Of a stretch of 64,000 nucleotides of DNA, positions 43,946 to 52,383 are shown piece after piece. The position numbers were made by a program, and so were the translations under genes. The first letter of the stretch is position 1, and each line of letters opens with the position of its first letter. Source of the stretch: Clostridiales bacterium (GTDB lineage Bacteria > Bacillota > Clostridia > Saccharofermentanales > Saccharofermentanaceae). Location of the stretch: positions 62,001-126,000 of the forward strand of contig JAFWDK010000022.1 in NCBI GenBank assembly GCA_017513085.1. Direction: 5' to 3'. The notes under the pieces were generated by a model. The model was not told the origin of the DNA. It saw only the letters and a program-made list of their open reading frames with translations, and searched no databases.

Positions 43946-44697
43946 TTTTTCGCCTCCATATGGTTGATCATGCTGGCCAGATAACCCGCGCCAAAACCAT
44001 TGTCGATATTCACAACGGAAACGCCGCTGGCACAAGAATTCAGCATCGAGAGAAGAGCAGATAGTCCTCCAAAAGCAGCGCCATAGCCGACGCTGGTCGG
44101 TACGGCAATGACCGGACAATCGGCAAGGCCTCCGACCACACTTGCAAGTGCGCCTTCCATGCCTGCGATGGCAATGATCACACTCGCATTCATGATTTCT
44201 TCTTTGTGGTCCAGAAGACGATGAAGACCGGCAACACCGACGTCATAGAGACGAACTACTTCGTTTCCGAATATTTCAGCTGTACGGGCCGCTTCCTCAG
44301 CTACGGGAAGATCACTTGTCCCACCGGTGGCAACTACGATCCTGCCTATTCCGTCAGGGGCAGGAATATCACCGATGAAGCCTATCTTCGAGTCAGCGTA
44401 ATAGGTGAGGGGATGAACTTTCGTGATCTCCTCCGAGGCTTCCTGCGAAAGTCTTGTGATCAGGACCCGGTTCTGACCGGCACGGATCATGACATCGAGG
44501 ATTGCGATCATCTGTTCAGGAGTCTTGCTTGCGCCATAGATCACTTCGGCCACTCCCTGACGCACCTTCCGGTGAAGGTCGACCTTGGCAAATCCGATAT
44601 CTTCATACGGGGCAAGCTTCAGTTGAAGAAGTGCCTCATCAACGGATAGTTCACCTTTACTGACTTGTTCAAGAATGTGTTTTACTTCAGTTTTCAT
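43942..44697 (-). CDS. larB: LarB, pyridinium-3,5-biscarboxylate mononucleotide synthase
   Basis: The 251-residue protein has the LarB arrangement: an N-terminal helical part (LEQVSKGELSVDEALLQLKLAPYEDIGFAKVDLHRKVRQGVAEVIYG) and a PurE-like domain (RIVVATGGTSDLPVAEEAA, YDVGVAGLHRLLDH, GMEGALASVVGGL, VPTSVGYG, NIDNGFGAGYLA). LarB carboxylates and hydrolyses nicotinic acid adenine dinucleotide in the first step of nickel-pincer cofactor synthesis. The start has only a weak GGCGGA, and a terminator hairpin ends 12 bases upstream. LarE and the cofactor user LarA are not in the window. Confidence 0.93.
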   Translation of the reverse strand: MKTEVKHILEQVSKGELSVDEALLQLKLAPYEDIGFAKVDLHRKVRQGVAEVIYGASKTPEQMIAILDVMIRAGQNRVLITRLSQEASEEITKVHPLTYYADSKIGFIGDIPAPDGIGRIVVATGGTSDLPVAEEAARTAEIFGNEVVRLYDVGVAGLHRLLDHKEEIMNASVIIAIAGMEGALASVVGGLADCPVIAVPTSVGYGAAFGGLSALLSMLNSCASGVSVVNIDNGFGAGYLASMINHMEAKK

Positions 44698-44709
44698 AAT
44701 TCCGCCTTC

Positions 44710-44749
44710 AAAAAAACGGCTCCGCGGAAACCCCGCGAAGCCGCCGTTT
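44710..44749 (-). terminator. Strong terminator or attenuator just upstream of larB
   Basis: On the minus strand a 14-bp stem with a 3-base bulge (AAACGGC/GCCGTTT and TTCGCGG/CCGCGGA), a GGTTT loop and a run of seven T residues end 12 bases before the larB ATG. It closes the small membrane gene pair, but leaves no room for a larB promoter after it. Confidence 0.85.
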
Positions 44750-44761
44750 GTAACAATGTTA

Positions 44762-45079
44762 TCAGTTCTTCTTCGAAAGGAGCGCGCCCTTGACGACACC
44801 CTTCGGATCTTTGATCAAGAGCTTGATCAGCCAGATGATCAGGCCCAGTGCCACGACAGTCAGACCAAGGAATAAATCATTGAGCATATCCTGTGCGGCA
44901 GGATGAAAAAACTCTTCCTTCAGTTCAGCGTACTCGAAGACCGCATCGACTGTCCACATCAGGGAAGCACCCCAATAGATCAGGGAAAGTGTTCCGACAT
45001 GCATATCGTCATTCGGAGCATGTTTATACCAAACTATAGTCGATATAATTGCTGCAAATACAGTAATTAATAAAGTCAT
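44762..45079 (-). CDS. Small three-helix membrane protein, function unknown
   Basis: The 105-residue protein has three hydrophobic segments (about 1-17, 29-47 and 68-88) and a basic C-terminus (KDPKGVVKGALLSKKN). No family is recognised. It follows the 135-residue membrane gene by 14 bases and ends 12 bases before the terminator that precedes larB. Linkage to nickel cofactor synthesis, for example as a transporter part, is only a positional guess; no metal-binding motif is seen beyond scattered His and Asp. Confidence 0.7.
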   Translation of the reverse strand: MTLLITVFAAIISTIVWYKHAPNDDMHVGTLSLIYWGASLMWTVDAVFEYAELKEEFFHPAAQDMLNDLFLGLTVVALGLIIWLIKLLIKDPKGVVKGALLSKKN

Positions 45080-45093
45080 ACGATTACTACTCC

Positions 45094-45501
45094 TTACTTC
45101 TTGTTAGCAGCAAGCTTGAGTTTTGCGGCTTTCTTCTCGAGCACGCTGGAAACGATGACCATGCCTGCCCATACGGCAGTTACCAGAAGTGCCATTGTGA
45201 CACCGACGGTGGACATCTCATGAAGCATCTCTGCTTTGCTTTCCGGATCACCTGCTGCGGTCAGGAAAGGAAACCACGGTACGACTTCTCCGTGCCAGAC
45301 GTGTTCCAGAGCCAGAAGAGCAGATCCTCCCCAAAGAAGATTGTTGAGCCATCCGAGTTTTCTGGAAAAAGAAGTCTTCTCAATGATCTCATCGTGTGAT
45401 CCGGAATGAGAGATCTTCTGGGATACCTCATGTTTTTTCAAAACTTTTGCGGCAATTGTCGTGACGATCGCTTCTGCTGCAGGAACTATAAAACAAGCCA
45501 T
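45094..45501 (-). CDS. Small membrane protein upstream of larBC, function unknown
   Basis: The 135-residue protein has an N-terminal hydrophobic stretch (MACFIVPAAEAIVTTIAAKVL), a charged middle with His residues, a helix at about 55-68 (LLWGGSALLALEHVW) and a C-terminal helix at about 97-118 (TMALLVTAVWAGMVIVSSVL). The two genes form an operon from the promoter at 45580-45609. AAGGAGGA precedes the ATG. No family is recognised with certainty. Confidence 0.72.
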   Translation of the reverse strand: MACFIVPAAEAIVTTIAAKVLKKHEVSQKISHSGSHDEIIEKTSFSRKLGWLNNLLWGGSALLALEHVWHGEVVPWFPFLTAAGDPESKAEMLHEMSTVGVTMALLVTAVWAGMVIVSSVLEKKAAKLKLAANKK

Positions 45502-45579
45502 TTTTGTCCTCCTTGTTTATTCAGACAAAGAAATACTTTTCTTCTGTCTACTCACCCATAATATATTCAATACTCATTT

Positions 45580-45609
45580 ATTATACTTTTTTTGCCCTTA
45601 TCTTTTCAA
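45580..45609 (-). promoter_or_regulatory. Promoter of the small membrane gene pair (and perhaps larBC)
   Basis: On the minus strand TTGAAA (45609-45604) and a perfect TATAAT (45585-45580) are 18 bp apart. It is the only strong promoter seen upstream of larB. Confidence 0.7.
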
Positions 45610-45711
45610 GGGAGAAGCTATCGATGACAAATAATGAGAAGTCCCAACAAGTGGATCATTAAGTTTCAAATTTTTTAACATTTGCATGGTGTTTCTATTA
45701 TTTGTAGGAAG

Positions 45712-45717
45712 TATAAT
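45712..45717 (+). promoter_or_regulatory. TATAAT -10 of the FIST-EAL gene
   Basis: A perfect TATAAT lies about 50 bases before the ATG at 45766. No clear -35 is seen. Confidence 0.42.
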
Positions 45718-45765
45718 AATCTTGAGGACTGTTGCGATGGTTCAGGCAGGGGAAGGAGAAGGACG

Positions 45766-48384
45766 ATGTTTACTTGGAATTTCCAATATATGTCCAAAGT
45801 TCGTTTGGCGGAAACGCTGAAGCAGTTGAATTTGGATGTGAGGCAGAACAGTGTCTTGATCCGGATCCATACAGCGATCCACCTGGAAGATGAAGCAGTG
45901 GATCTGGCCAAATTTATCAAGAGCATCGTTCCGCAAGCCTCGATCCTTGGAACGAGCACTTCAGCAGTGATCTATCGAGGGAAATGTCTTTCTAACCAAT
46001 GTGTGATATCCGTGACGCAGATGAATGGCGGAACGGTCAGATCAAAGATGTATTCACTTTTCGATGAAACAGACGGAAAGCAGATTTCCGCGCCGAGTGT
46101 TGCGGAGTGCATCCGGGAGAGTATCATCTTTGAAGATACGAAACTTCTGCTTACATTCTTTACTCCATCCTATCGTGACGTGTCTACTTTTGTCGTTGCC
46201 TCCAACGGCGTTTTCCCGGGCGTTCAGATGATCGGCGGAGTCACGGATCATCCGACCGTGAACACCAATAACGAGGGTTTTGTATTTGATGAAACAGGAT
46301 GGTCAGATAAATCAGCGATCTTAGCTTCTTTTTCCGGCGAAGAACTGGAAAGTTTTACGGCCTGTGCCACCGGTGTACAGACGATCGGAGAAGAATGTGA
46401 GATTACGGACATCCGTAAGTCCGTGATCCTTTCTATCGATGACAAAAATCCGGAAGAGACTTTCTGGACGGGTACGATCGCGGGATTAACGGAGATCGAG
46501 TCCCTGGCAGAGCTTTTCCCGTTCGCATATTCCGAAGCAGAAGAGATCCCGGTCTATTTGCGGATCGAAAGGAACAGGAGTCCTCTTGAGATGGAGAAGG
46601 ATAATCTTTCGGAAGATCAGGATGAAGATGCTATCCAGAGCGAATCCGATACGGACATGCGACGGGATCTTCTTTATACGAACTGTTTTCTGAAACAAGG
46701 ACTGCGCATCAAGAAGGGCTTTATACATGACAGGAAGATCGTCGCCGATAATCGGGATATGTTCCGGAGGATCGAGAGTTTTGAGAAGGCGGAGACGATC
46801 TTCGGATATGCTGATAATGTACGCACCCGGATCTACGGGAACTGCCTGAGATGGGAGCTTTCCACCTATGAAAAGTCGAATATTTGCGGATGTGTGACGA
46901 ATGGCGAGATTGCTTCGCATGGAGATAAGAATACTTTTTCGAACTGTTCTTTTGTATTGACGGTAGCCGGTGAGAAACCGTTCCCGCAGGAATACAATCC
47001 ATATGCGTTTTCACATACGGATATGCTGACATCGGATCATCAGGACCTTCTCAACTATCTTCTTGAAATGGAAGAGAAACTCGATCACTGTGATTATCGG
47101 AACGGGTTGGATGAGATAAAGGGATTTGTCCGTGAATGTGAGACGCTGCTTCTTTATTCCGAAAGCGAGGAAATACCGAATGCAGCGGCGATGAATATGG
47201 ATATCAAGGTTCGGGGATACGACAGGGTGTGCATGATCAATGTCATGGAAACTGCCGAGATGGAAAAAGTTTTCCCGACGCACTTGATCGATCTGACATA
47301 CAAAAACTATATATCCAAGTGTTCGTCTTTCGTAGGGGCTAAGAAATATCACATGTATATTCTTGATAAGTGGCACATCGCGATTGCAGAGCCTTCGTAC
47401 AGGGTCGCACTGTCAAAATTCGTAAAAGATATGGAGAATCTGCAAAGAGAACTCTTCGAGTATTCTGACGAATTGATCGCTATCGTGCCGATATTCTGTG
47501 TGATCGATGGATGTGTGGCAGAGACGCTGGATTCGACATATTATTCTGCACGTGTGGAGATGATAAATAAGAATATGCAGTTTTATGTCTGCGAAGCATC
47601 TTCCGTGGAACACCTCGATGAGAACAGTATCCGGGAGCGGTATCATATGGTCAATGTGATCAACTATGCGATCGCAAATGATGGTGTTGTTCCGTATTTC
47701 CAAGGAATTTATGATAACAAGCAGCTTTGTATCCATCACTATGAGGCGTTGATGCGGCTTCGCGATGAGAACGGGAAGATCTATTATCCGAATAGTTTCC
47801 TTGATGTCGCAAGAAATTATGGCTTGCTTTATGATGAGATCTCTAAGATCATGATCCGAAAAGTGTTCGAGCGGTTCCGGGATAAGGAAGGCCTCAGCGT
47901 GAGTATGAATCTGGGCATCCGGGATATCAAGAACAAAGAGATCACGGAACTGATCTACGATGAACTGGCGAAATCACCGCACCCGGATAACTACATTTTT
48001 GAGATACTGGAAAATGAAGATGTAGCTGACTACAATGAGCTGGTAGCCTTTGTGGATCGTGTTCACGAGATGGGTGGCTTGATCTCCATAGATGATTTCG
48101 GAAGCGGTTTTTCCAACCTTCAGCATCTCTTGAGCATACATTCCGACTTCTTGAAAATTGATGGATCGATCGTTGTAAATTGTTGTAACAGTAAGGAATC
48201 AGAAAATGTGATCGCTTTGATCACGGGCTGGAAAAAGTTAAGCGCAAACAGGATCGGAATCGTTGCGGAATTCGTGGAGAATGACGACATTCAGAAGAAA
48301 CTGATGATGTACGATGTGGATTATTCGCAGGGATATCTTTTCTCGAAGCCTTCGCCGCATCTGGAGGGAGAGCAGAAAGAATGA
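45766..48384 (+). CDS. FIST sensor-EAL c-di-GMP phosphodiesterase
   Basis: The 872-residue protein has an N-terminal FIST domain pair (about 1-420; LAKFIKSIVPQASILGTSTSAVIY, GVFPGVQMIGGVTDH, IYGNCLRWELSTYEKSNICGCVTNGEIAS), which in other proteins senses small ligands such as amino acids. A divergent middle part (about 480-630) resembles a GGDEF fold but has no GGDEF motif. A C-terminal EAL domain keeps E660-A-L, Asn in SMNLGIRD, FEILENE, D776-D777-FGSG, LKIDGS, AEFVEN and QGYLFSKP, so phosphodiesterase activity is expected. No membrane helix is present. AAGGAG precedes the ATG at 45766. Its stop overlaps the next gene by ATGA. Confidence 0.9.
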   Translation: MFTWNFQYMSKVRLAETLKQLNLDVRQNSVLIRIHTAIHLEDEAVDLAKFIKSIVPQASILGTSTSAVIYRGKCLSNQCVISVTQMNGGTVRSKMYSLFDETDGKQISAPSVAECIRESIIFEDTKLLLTFFTPSYRDVSTFVVASNGVFPGVQMIGGVTDHPTVNTNNEGFVFDETGWSDKSAILASFSGEELESFTACATGVQTIGEECEITDIRKSVILSIDDKNPEETFWTGTIAGLTEIESLAELFPFAYSEAEEIPVYLRIERNRSPLEMEKDNLSEDQDEDAIQSESDTDMRRDLLYTNCFLKQGLRIKKGFIHDRKIVADNRDMFRRIESFEKAETIFGYADNVRTRIYGNCLRWELSTYEKSNICGCVTNGEIASHGDKNTFSNCSFVLTVAGEKPFPQEYNPYAFSHTDMLTSDHQDLLNYLLEMEEKLDHCDYRNGLDEIKGFVRECETLLLYSESEEIPNAAAMNMDIKVRGYDRVCMINVMETAEMEKVFPTHLIDLTYKNYISKCSSFVGAKKYHMYILDKWHIAIAEPSYRVALSKFVKDMENLQRELFEYSDELIAIVPIFCVIDGCVAETLDSTYYSARVEMINKNMQFYVCEASSVEHLDENSIRERYHMVNVINYAIANDGVVPYFQGIYDNKQLCIHHYEALMRLRDENGKIYYPNSFLDVARNYGLLYDEISKIMIRKVFERFRDKEGLSVSMNLGIRDIKNKEITELIYDELAKSPHPDNYIFEILENEDVADYNELVAFVDRVHEMGGLISIDDFGSGFSNLQHLLSIHSDFLKIDGSIVVNCCNSKESENVIALITGWKKLSANRIGIVAEFVENDDIQKKLMMYDVDYSQGYLFSKPSPHLEGEQKE

Positions 48385-50117
48385 TCAGTGGAAACAGTAA
48401 AAAAACGATCGGACTGGTCCTGGAAAATGTTTGGACGGATTTTGCGGAGGAGTTTATCCGTAACGTGGTCAGCGGTATCCGTCAGCGGAAAGATCTGAAT
48501 CTTGTGGTCATAGCGGGTAAATTTGATGGTTATAAGGATGATAATCCCAGACACCATTTTCATCGTCTTGTCTACAACTCGATCTATCAGTTAAGCGAGA
48601 ATTGTCATTTTGATGGTCTGATCGTTTGCCTGGGTAGTATGGCCAAGATCGAGGATGAGGATACGAACCGTCTTTTGTTTGATAAGATCAAGCACGTTCC
48701 GATGGTATTCGCTGTGTCCGAGTCAGATCAGCATGTAAGTGTCAATTATGACAATGAGCCGGGTATCCGTGAAGCCGTAGAATGCCTCGTGAATGTGAAT
48801 GGCTTTACTAAATTCTGCATGCTTGGCGGTAGAGTGGATAATCTTGATTCGAGAAGAAGAAGAAAGATCTACGAAGATTGCCTGAAAGAATACGATGTCG
48901 GGTTTTCCGAAGAAAACTATCAGAGTACGGATATGTCTTTCAACTGCAAAAAAGAAGCGGCAGCTCTTCTTGACCGGAATCCCGGTGTACAGGCGATCTT
49001 TTGTGTAAATGACAGTGTGGCGGTTGGTCTCTTTGCTGTTATGGAGCAACGTGGACTGGTTCCCGGGAAAGATATTATGGTATTCGGTTTTGACAATACC
49101 AAGATGGCAGGTCAGATGATCCCGACGTTGACTTCGATCGGTGCCAATGATACGACTTTAGGACGCAAGTCTCTGGAGATGCTTCTGCAGTTAATGAGCG
49201 GGGAGACGGTCAGATCCACGCAGATCTCTACACGCCTTTACGGACGGGAATCCTTTGACTATGAGATGTACGACTATACAAGGCAGGAGATGATGAATGT
49301 GGATTCTGCTTTTGTCTACCGTATGTTTGATGATTGTTTCTACCGGTACCGCTATGAACATATTGATCGGGAAGATGTAAACTTGAAGAGACTATTCTTC
49401 GAGTTTACGACAAGGATCCTTACAGCCTTGAAAAACCGCTACATGAGTCGTGAAGAGTTTAGGGAGACGTGCGAACTGATCGATATCTTTTTTGCAAATG
49501 GCGCAATCAATTATACCGATGCGAAGAAATTTATCTGGAGTGTGGATAGATTCCAGGAAGCGATTGATATGGTACATTCTTCCGCTGATGGGATGGCGAA
49601 CAGATATATAAATATGCTTTTTGCCAGAATGCGTGACCGTGCGATCGTGGCACAGGCGGAGAACACCATCCGGGAAAGAGATATGCTTTTTAAATCCAGG
49701 CAGAATCTTCAGGACTTCATGATTGAAACCATGAATTTTGATCAGACCCAGACGGACAAAGCAGATCAGGTGATCAGCAGGCTTCACCTTCTGGAACTTA
49801 AGAATGCTGTACTCTTCCTTTTTGATGAACCGGTCGAATATAAGGAAGGCGTGGACAACATCTTCCCGGAGACGATACGGCTTCGTTGTGGAATTAAGGA
49901 TGGAGAGCTTTTCATCCTTCCGAAGGAACGGCAGACCTGTCGTCTTAAAGAGATGTTCAGAAGAATCGAGATCCCGCCGAAATGCCGGGAGAATGTTGCT
50001 TTCCCTGTGCTTTGCAGATCCAGGATATATGGATTCCTTATCAGCGCGATCAGTGGGGATATCTCTTCTATGGGAGAATTCTATGCGGAGCAGATAGGAA
50101 GGCTTCTTGAGACGTAA
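48381..50117 (+). CDS. LacI-like ligand-binding protein without DNA-binding domain
   Basis: The 578-residue cytosolic protein starts directly with a LacI-type periplasmic-binding-protein fold (about 9-290; KTIGLVLENVWTDFAEEFIRNVVSGI, HFDGLIVCLGS, GFTKFCMLGGR, AIFCVNDSVAVGLFAVMEQRGLVPGKDIMVFGFDN). There is no helix-turn-helix and no signal peptide. A helical region (about 300-415), a coiled coil (about 420-460) and a GAF-like end domain follow. In related clostridial proteins this order is commonly followed by GGDEF; here the protein stops first. It is translationally coupled to the FIST-EAL gene, so it probably passes a sugar-like signal to that enzyme by contact. Confidence 0.82.
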   Translation: MISGNSKKTIGLVLENVWTDFAEEFIRNVVSGIRQRKDLNLVVIAGKFDGYKDDNPRHHFHRLVYNSIYQLSENCHFDGLIVCLGSMAKIEDEDTNRLLFDKIKHVPMVFAVSESDQHVSVNYDNEPGIREAVECLVNVNGFTKFCMLGGRVDNLDSRRRRKIYEDCLKEYDVGFSEENYQSTDMSFNCKKEAAALLDRNPGVQAIFCVNDSVAVGLFAVMEQRGLVPGKDIMVFGFDNTKMAGQMIPTLTSIGANDTTLGRKSLEMLLQLMSGETVRSTQISTRLYGRESFDYEMYDYTRQEMMNVDSAFVYRMFDDCFYRYRYEHIDREDVNLKRLFFEFTTRILTALKNRYMSREEFRETCELIDIFFANGAINYTDAKKFIWSVDRFQEAIDMVHSSADGMANRYINMLFARMRDRAIVAQAENTIRERDMLFKSRQNLQDFMIETMNFDQTQTDKADQVISRLHLLELKNAVLFLFDEPVEYKEGVDNIFPETIRLRCGIKDGELFILPKERQTCRLKEMFRRIEIPPKCRENVAFPVLCRSRIYGFLISAISGDISSMGEFYAEQIGRLLET

Positions 50118-50135
50118 ACTGACGATCCGGAAAAG

Positions 50136-50160
50136 AAAAAGCAGCGTTAAGCTGCTTTTT
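50136..50160. terminator. Bidirectional terminator between the sensor and HExxH genes
   Basis: AAAAAGCAGC (50136-50145) pairs perfectly with GCTGCTTTTT (50151-50160) around GTTAA. The A and T runs make it work on both strands; the right arm and part of the loop encode the last residues and stop of the minus-strand lipoprotein. Confidence 0.92.
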
Positions 50161-52351
50161 CCTGACTGCCTGATTTCTGATCTTCTATCCTCTTTTCCCA
50201 GACCGTGTTTTCCGGCCATGATGCATCGTCGAAGGCTTCACGGATGCAGGCGCTATAGAATTGCGCTTTTTCGAGGCACTCTTCGGTGAGTGCTTCTCCT
50301 TTCAGAAGTGCAGCCATCAGTTGAGAACGTTCTTTTGGCGCGCATCGCATCGAAGTGAAAGAGACAACGTATTTTTTATTTAATTCGTATTCCTCTTTCA
50401 CGAAATCATCACTTATATAGCCGTAGTAAGTAAACCCTTTCGGATTTTTGGTGATCCAGACTTCTTCGGAAAAATGCGGCTCTTCCAGGTTTTCGAAGTA
50501 GTTCTGAAGCTTGAGGTCCACTGCAGAGAAGATGGCATCACGGAGGATATCTTTCATGGTGGAAAGGGTTTCATCTGATCTACAGTCAAGACAGATATTT
50601 ATGCGGTAACCGTTATCTGTGGAGTACACCTGGAGTTCGTTCCAAAGAGGACGGTCGGCAATAACGATTTCAAATCCGGAATAATAGCCGTAGTTGAATT
50701 GATCGAAGAAGTCTTCAGGGAAGTCGGCGAGTACTGCTTCCAAGTGATCAAGCGCTGTCCGGATATGGGAGGGCTCGCTGATCGCCTTGGAGCAATCGAT
50801 ATACGAAGGTATATTCTCTCCGAGATAGATGCTCATACCATACTGATTTCCGATCTTTGCCGCACGTTCGTAGGATTCTTGAAGATCGGAACTGCCGGCA
50901 TAGGCAGACTGTTGATGTGCTGCGGCATTGTCATGTTTTAGAGAAAGGAGTCTGGCATCCAGAGCGTCTCCGGGCGCAGATGCTGCCGGGACCTTTTTTG
51001 GGAATGCGTGGGAGTAAAGTTCATGGGACCGGATAGATTTATTTTCAAAATCATAGTCGATAATGAGCGCAGAAGAACTGAGTTTCTTTGTATCGTCGAC
51101 CGGATACAGGCCACATGTCAGATAAGGCTTACCATCCAGAAGAACTACTGAAAGAATAGTCATAATGTCGGCATCGTTGACTTGAGACACCTGGCTTGTC
51201 AGGCTTTTGGAAAAGTCCCACATGTCCGGAAAATCCACATCGGTGTGCTTCATTTCGACCTGATAACTGAAGCTTTGATGGATCTGCCAGAGGATCTGGT
51301 AAAACACTTTATCTTCCTTCCAGTTGCTGCCCTTTACATGTGTATAAAGATCGATCAGGACATCCTCGTAACGGATCGGATCTTCCGGCATGTCTATGCG
51401 CTGATAGGTGTAGAAATTGAACGAATCAAACAAATGACAGATCTTCTCCGGGCTGTATCCGGCATCTTCCAGTAGACGAATAAACTGCATACTGGAATCG
51501 TGGCTGAAAAAGATCTTGTCCAGTGTTTCACTTCCGTAGATCCATTCCAATCCGGTGAGAAAACTTGTTTCACAGTAATATGCCCGCGGTGTTTTGGAAA
51601 AATATTTTCCCATGAAGAGCTCGGCGCCCCCCTCGGTGATAAAAGCAGCATCGCAGCAGTTATCGACATAGTCGGAGGCATGCGCCCACTCTTCGTCAGT
51701 ATAATCGTCCTGGTATGTGAACCTTGTATCGGTGTAGTATACATCATCTGTTTTCTTACCGTCGACCGTATCGTCGATAAAGTGTATCAATTCGTGAAAT
51801 GCAGTGGTGTAGGTCGATTCGGTTTCGTACACGATACCATCACCGTAAATACGGATCTGGTTACTCTGTTCGATGTATTCGCCTGCCGCGTCGGATAGCA
51901 CGAGAGATTTCATGAGCAGATCCTTCAGATTACTCATGAAGTATTCTTCATTTTCCGTGGTCAGATGATCCGCGAGGACCGGAAACACGTGAAGCGCATA
52001 TGCTCGCCATTCGCCGAGTTTCGGGTTGTTTACCACGATATCGGCATATTTCAGGAAAAGGTCGTACTTACCGTGAAGTTCTTCATCCGTTACGCCAAGC
52101 TCCGCGGCCAGTGCTTTTGCCTGCTGCTCGATAGGATCCATGGGCTGCGGATCTGTAGTTTCGGATGTGCTGTCCGTGGTATCATCGGAAGGTTCTTCTT
52201 TTCCATTATCCGTTTCCGAAGAAACTGCCGTAGATAAGGCTGTTGTGCCTTCTGTTGACGAAGACGCCCGGCGGCAGGCCGTCGTGCCAAACATGGAAAG
52301 AGCCAGCGCGCTTGCCATCAGAGCGCAACTTACTTTGTTGTATTTATGCAT
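50147..52351 (-). CDS. Lipoprotein with HExxH metalloprotease motif, paralogue B
   Basis: The 734-residue protein has a lipoprotein-like signal (ALSMFGTTAC), a Ser/Thr/Glu/Asp-rich tether, the motif FHELIHFID (His186, Glu187, His190) and a candidate third ligand Glu244 in EGGAELFMGKYF. The segments following (YEDVLIDLYTHVKGSNWKEDKVFY, LIIDYDFENKSIRSHEL, LADFPEDFFDQFNYGYYSGFEIVI) align by eye along the whole length with the protein at 23396. Both are therefore full-length paralogues of one unrecognised family. GAGG lies 9 bases before the ATG. It has an upstream element shared with the S37-like peptidase gene. Confidence 0.78.
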   Translation of the reverse strand: MHKYNKVSCALMASALALSMFGTTACRRASSSTEGTTALSTAVSSETDNGKEEPSDDTTDSTSETTDPQPMDPIEQQAKALAAELGVTDEELHGKYDLFLKYADIVVNNPKLGEWRAYALHVFPVLADHLTTENEEYFMSNLKDLLMKSLVLSDAAGEYIEQSNQIRIYGDGIVYETESTYTTAFHELIHFIDDTVDGKKTDDVYYTDTRFTYQDDYTDEEWAHASDYVDNCCDAAFITEGGAELFMGKYFSKTPRAYYCETSFLTGLEWIYGSETLDKIFFSHDSSMQFIRLLEDAGYSPEKICHLFDSFNFYTYQRIDMPEDPIRYEDVLIDLYTHVKGSNWKEDKVFYQILWQIHQSFSYQVEMKHTDVDFPDMWDFSKSLTSQVSQVNDADIMTILSVVLLDGKPYLTCGLYPVDDTKKLSSSALIIDYDFENKSIRSHELYSHAFPKKVPAASAPGDALDARLLSLKHDNAAAHQQSAYAGSSDLQESYERAAKIGNQYGMSIYLGENIPSYIDCSKAISEPSHIRTALDHLEAVLADFPEDFFDQFNYGYYSGFEIVIADRPLWNELQVYSTDNGYRINICLDCRSDETLSTMKDILRDAIFSAVDLKLQNYFENLEEPHFSEEVWITKNPKGFTYYGYISDDFVKEEYELNKKYVVSFTSMRCAPKERSQLMAALLKGEALTEECLEKAQFYSACIREAFDDASWPENTVWEKRIEDQKSGSQEKAA

Positions 52352-52383
52352 GTCCCAATACCTCGCATGAGATTGATAATGAG

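Noticed and set aside
43061..43984. 307-codon plus-strand frame opposite larC with a Met/Val/Leu-rich stretch
   Set aside because: The hydrophobic-looking Met/Val run is just the complement of the LarC His codons; no real membrane protein is indicated.
48381..50117. LacI-family transcription repressor
   Set aside because: The ligand-binding fold starts at about residue 9, leaving no room for a helix-turn-helix, and the C-terminal 290 residues are not part of LacI repressors.
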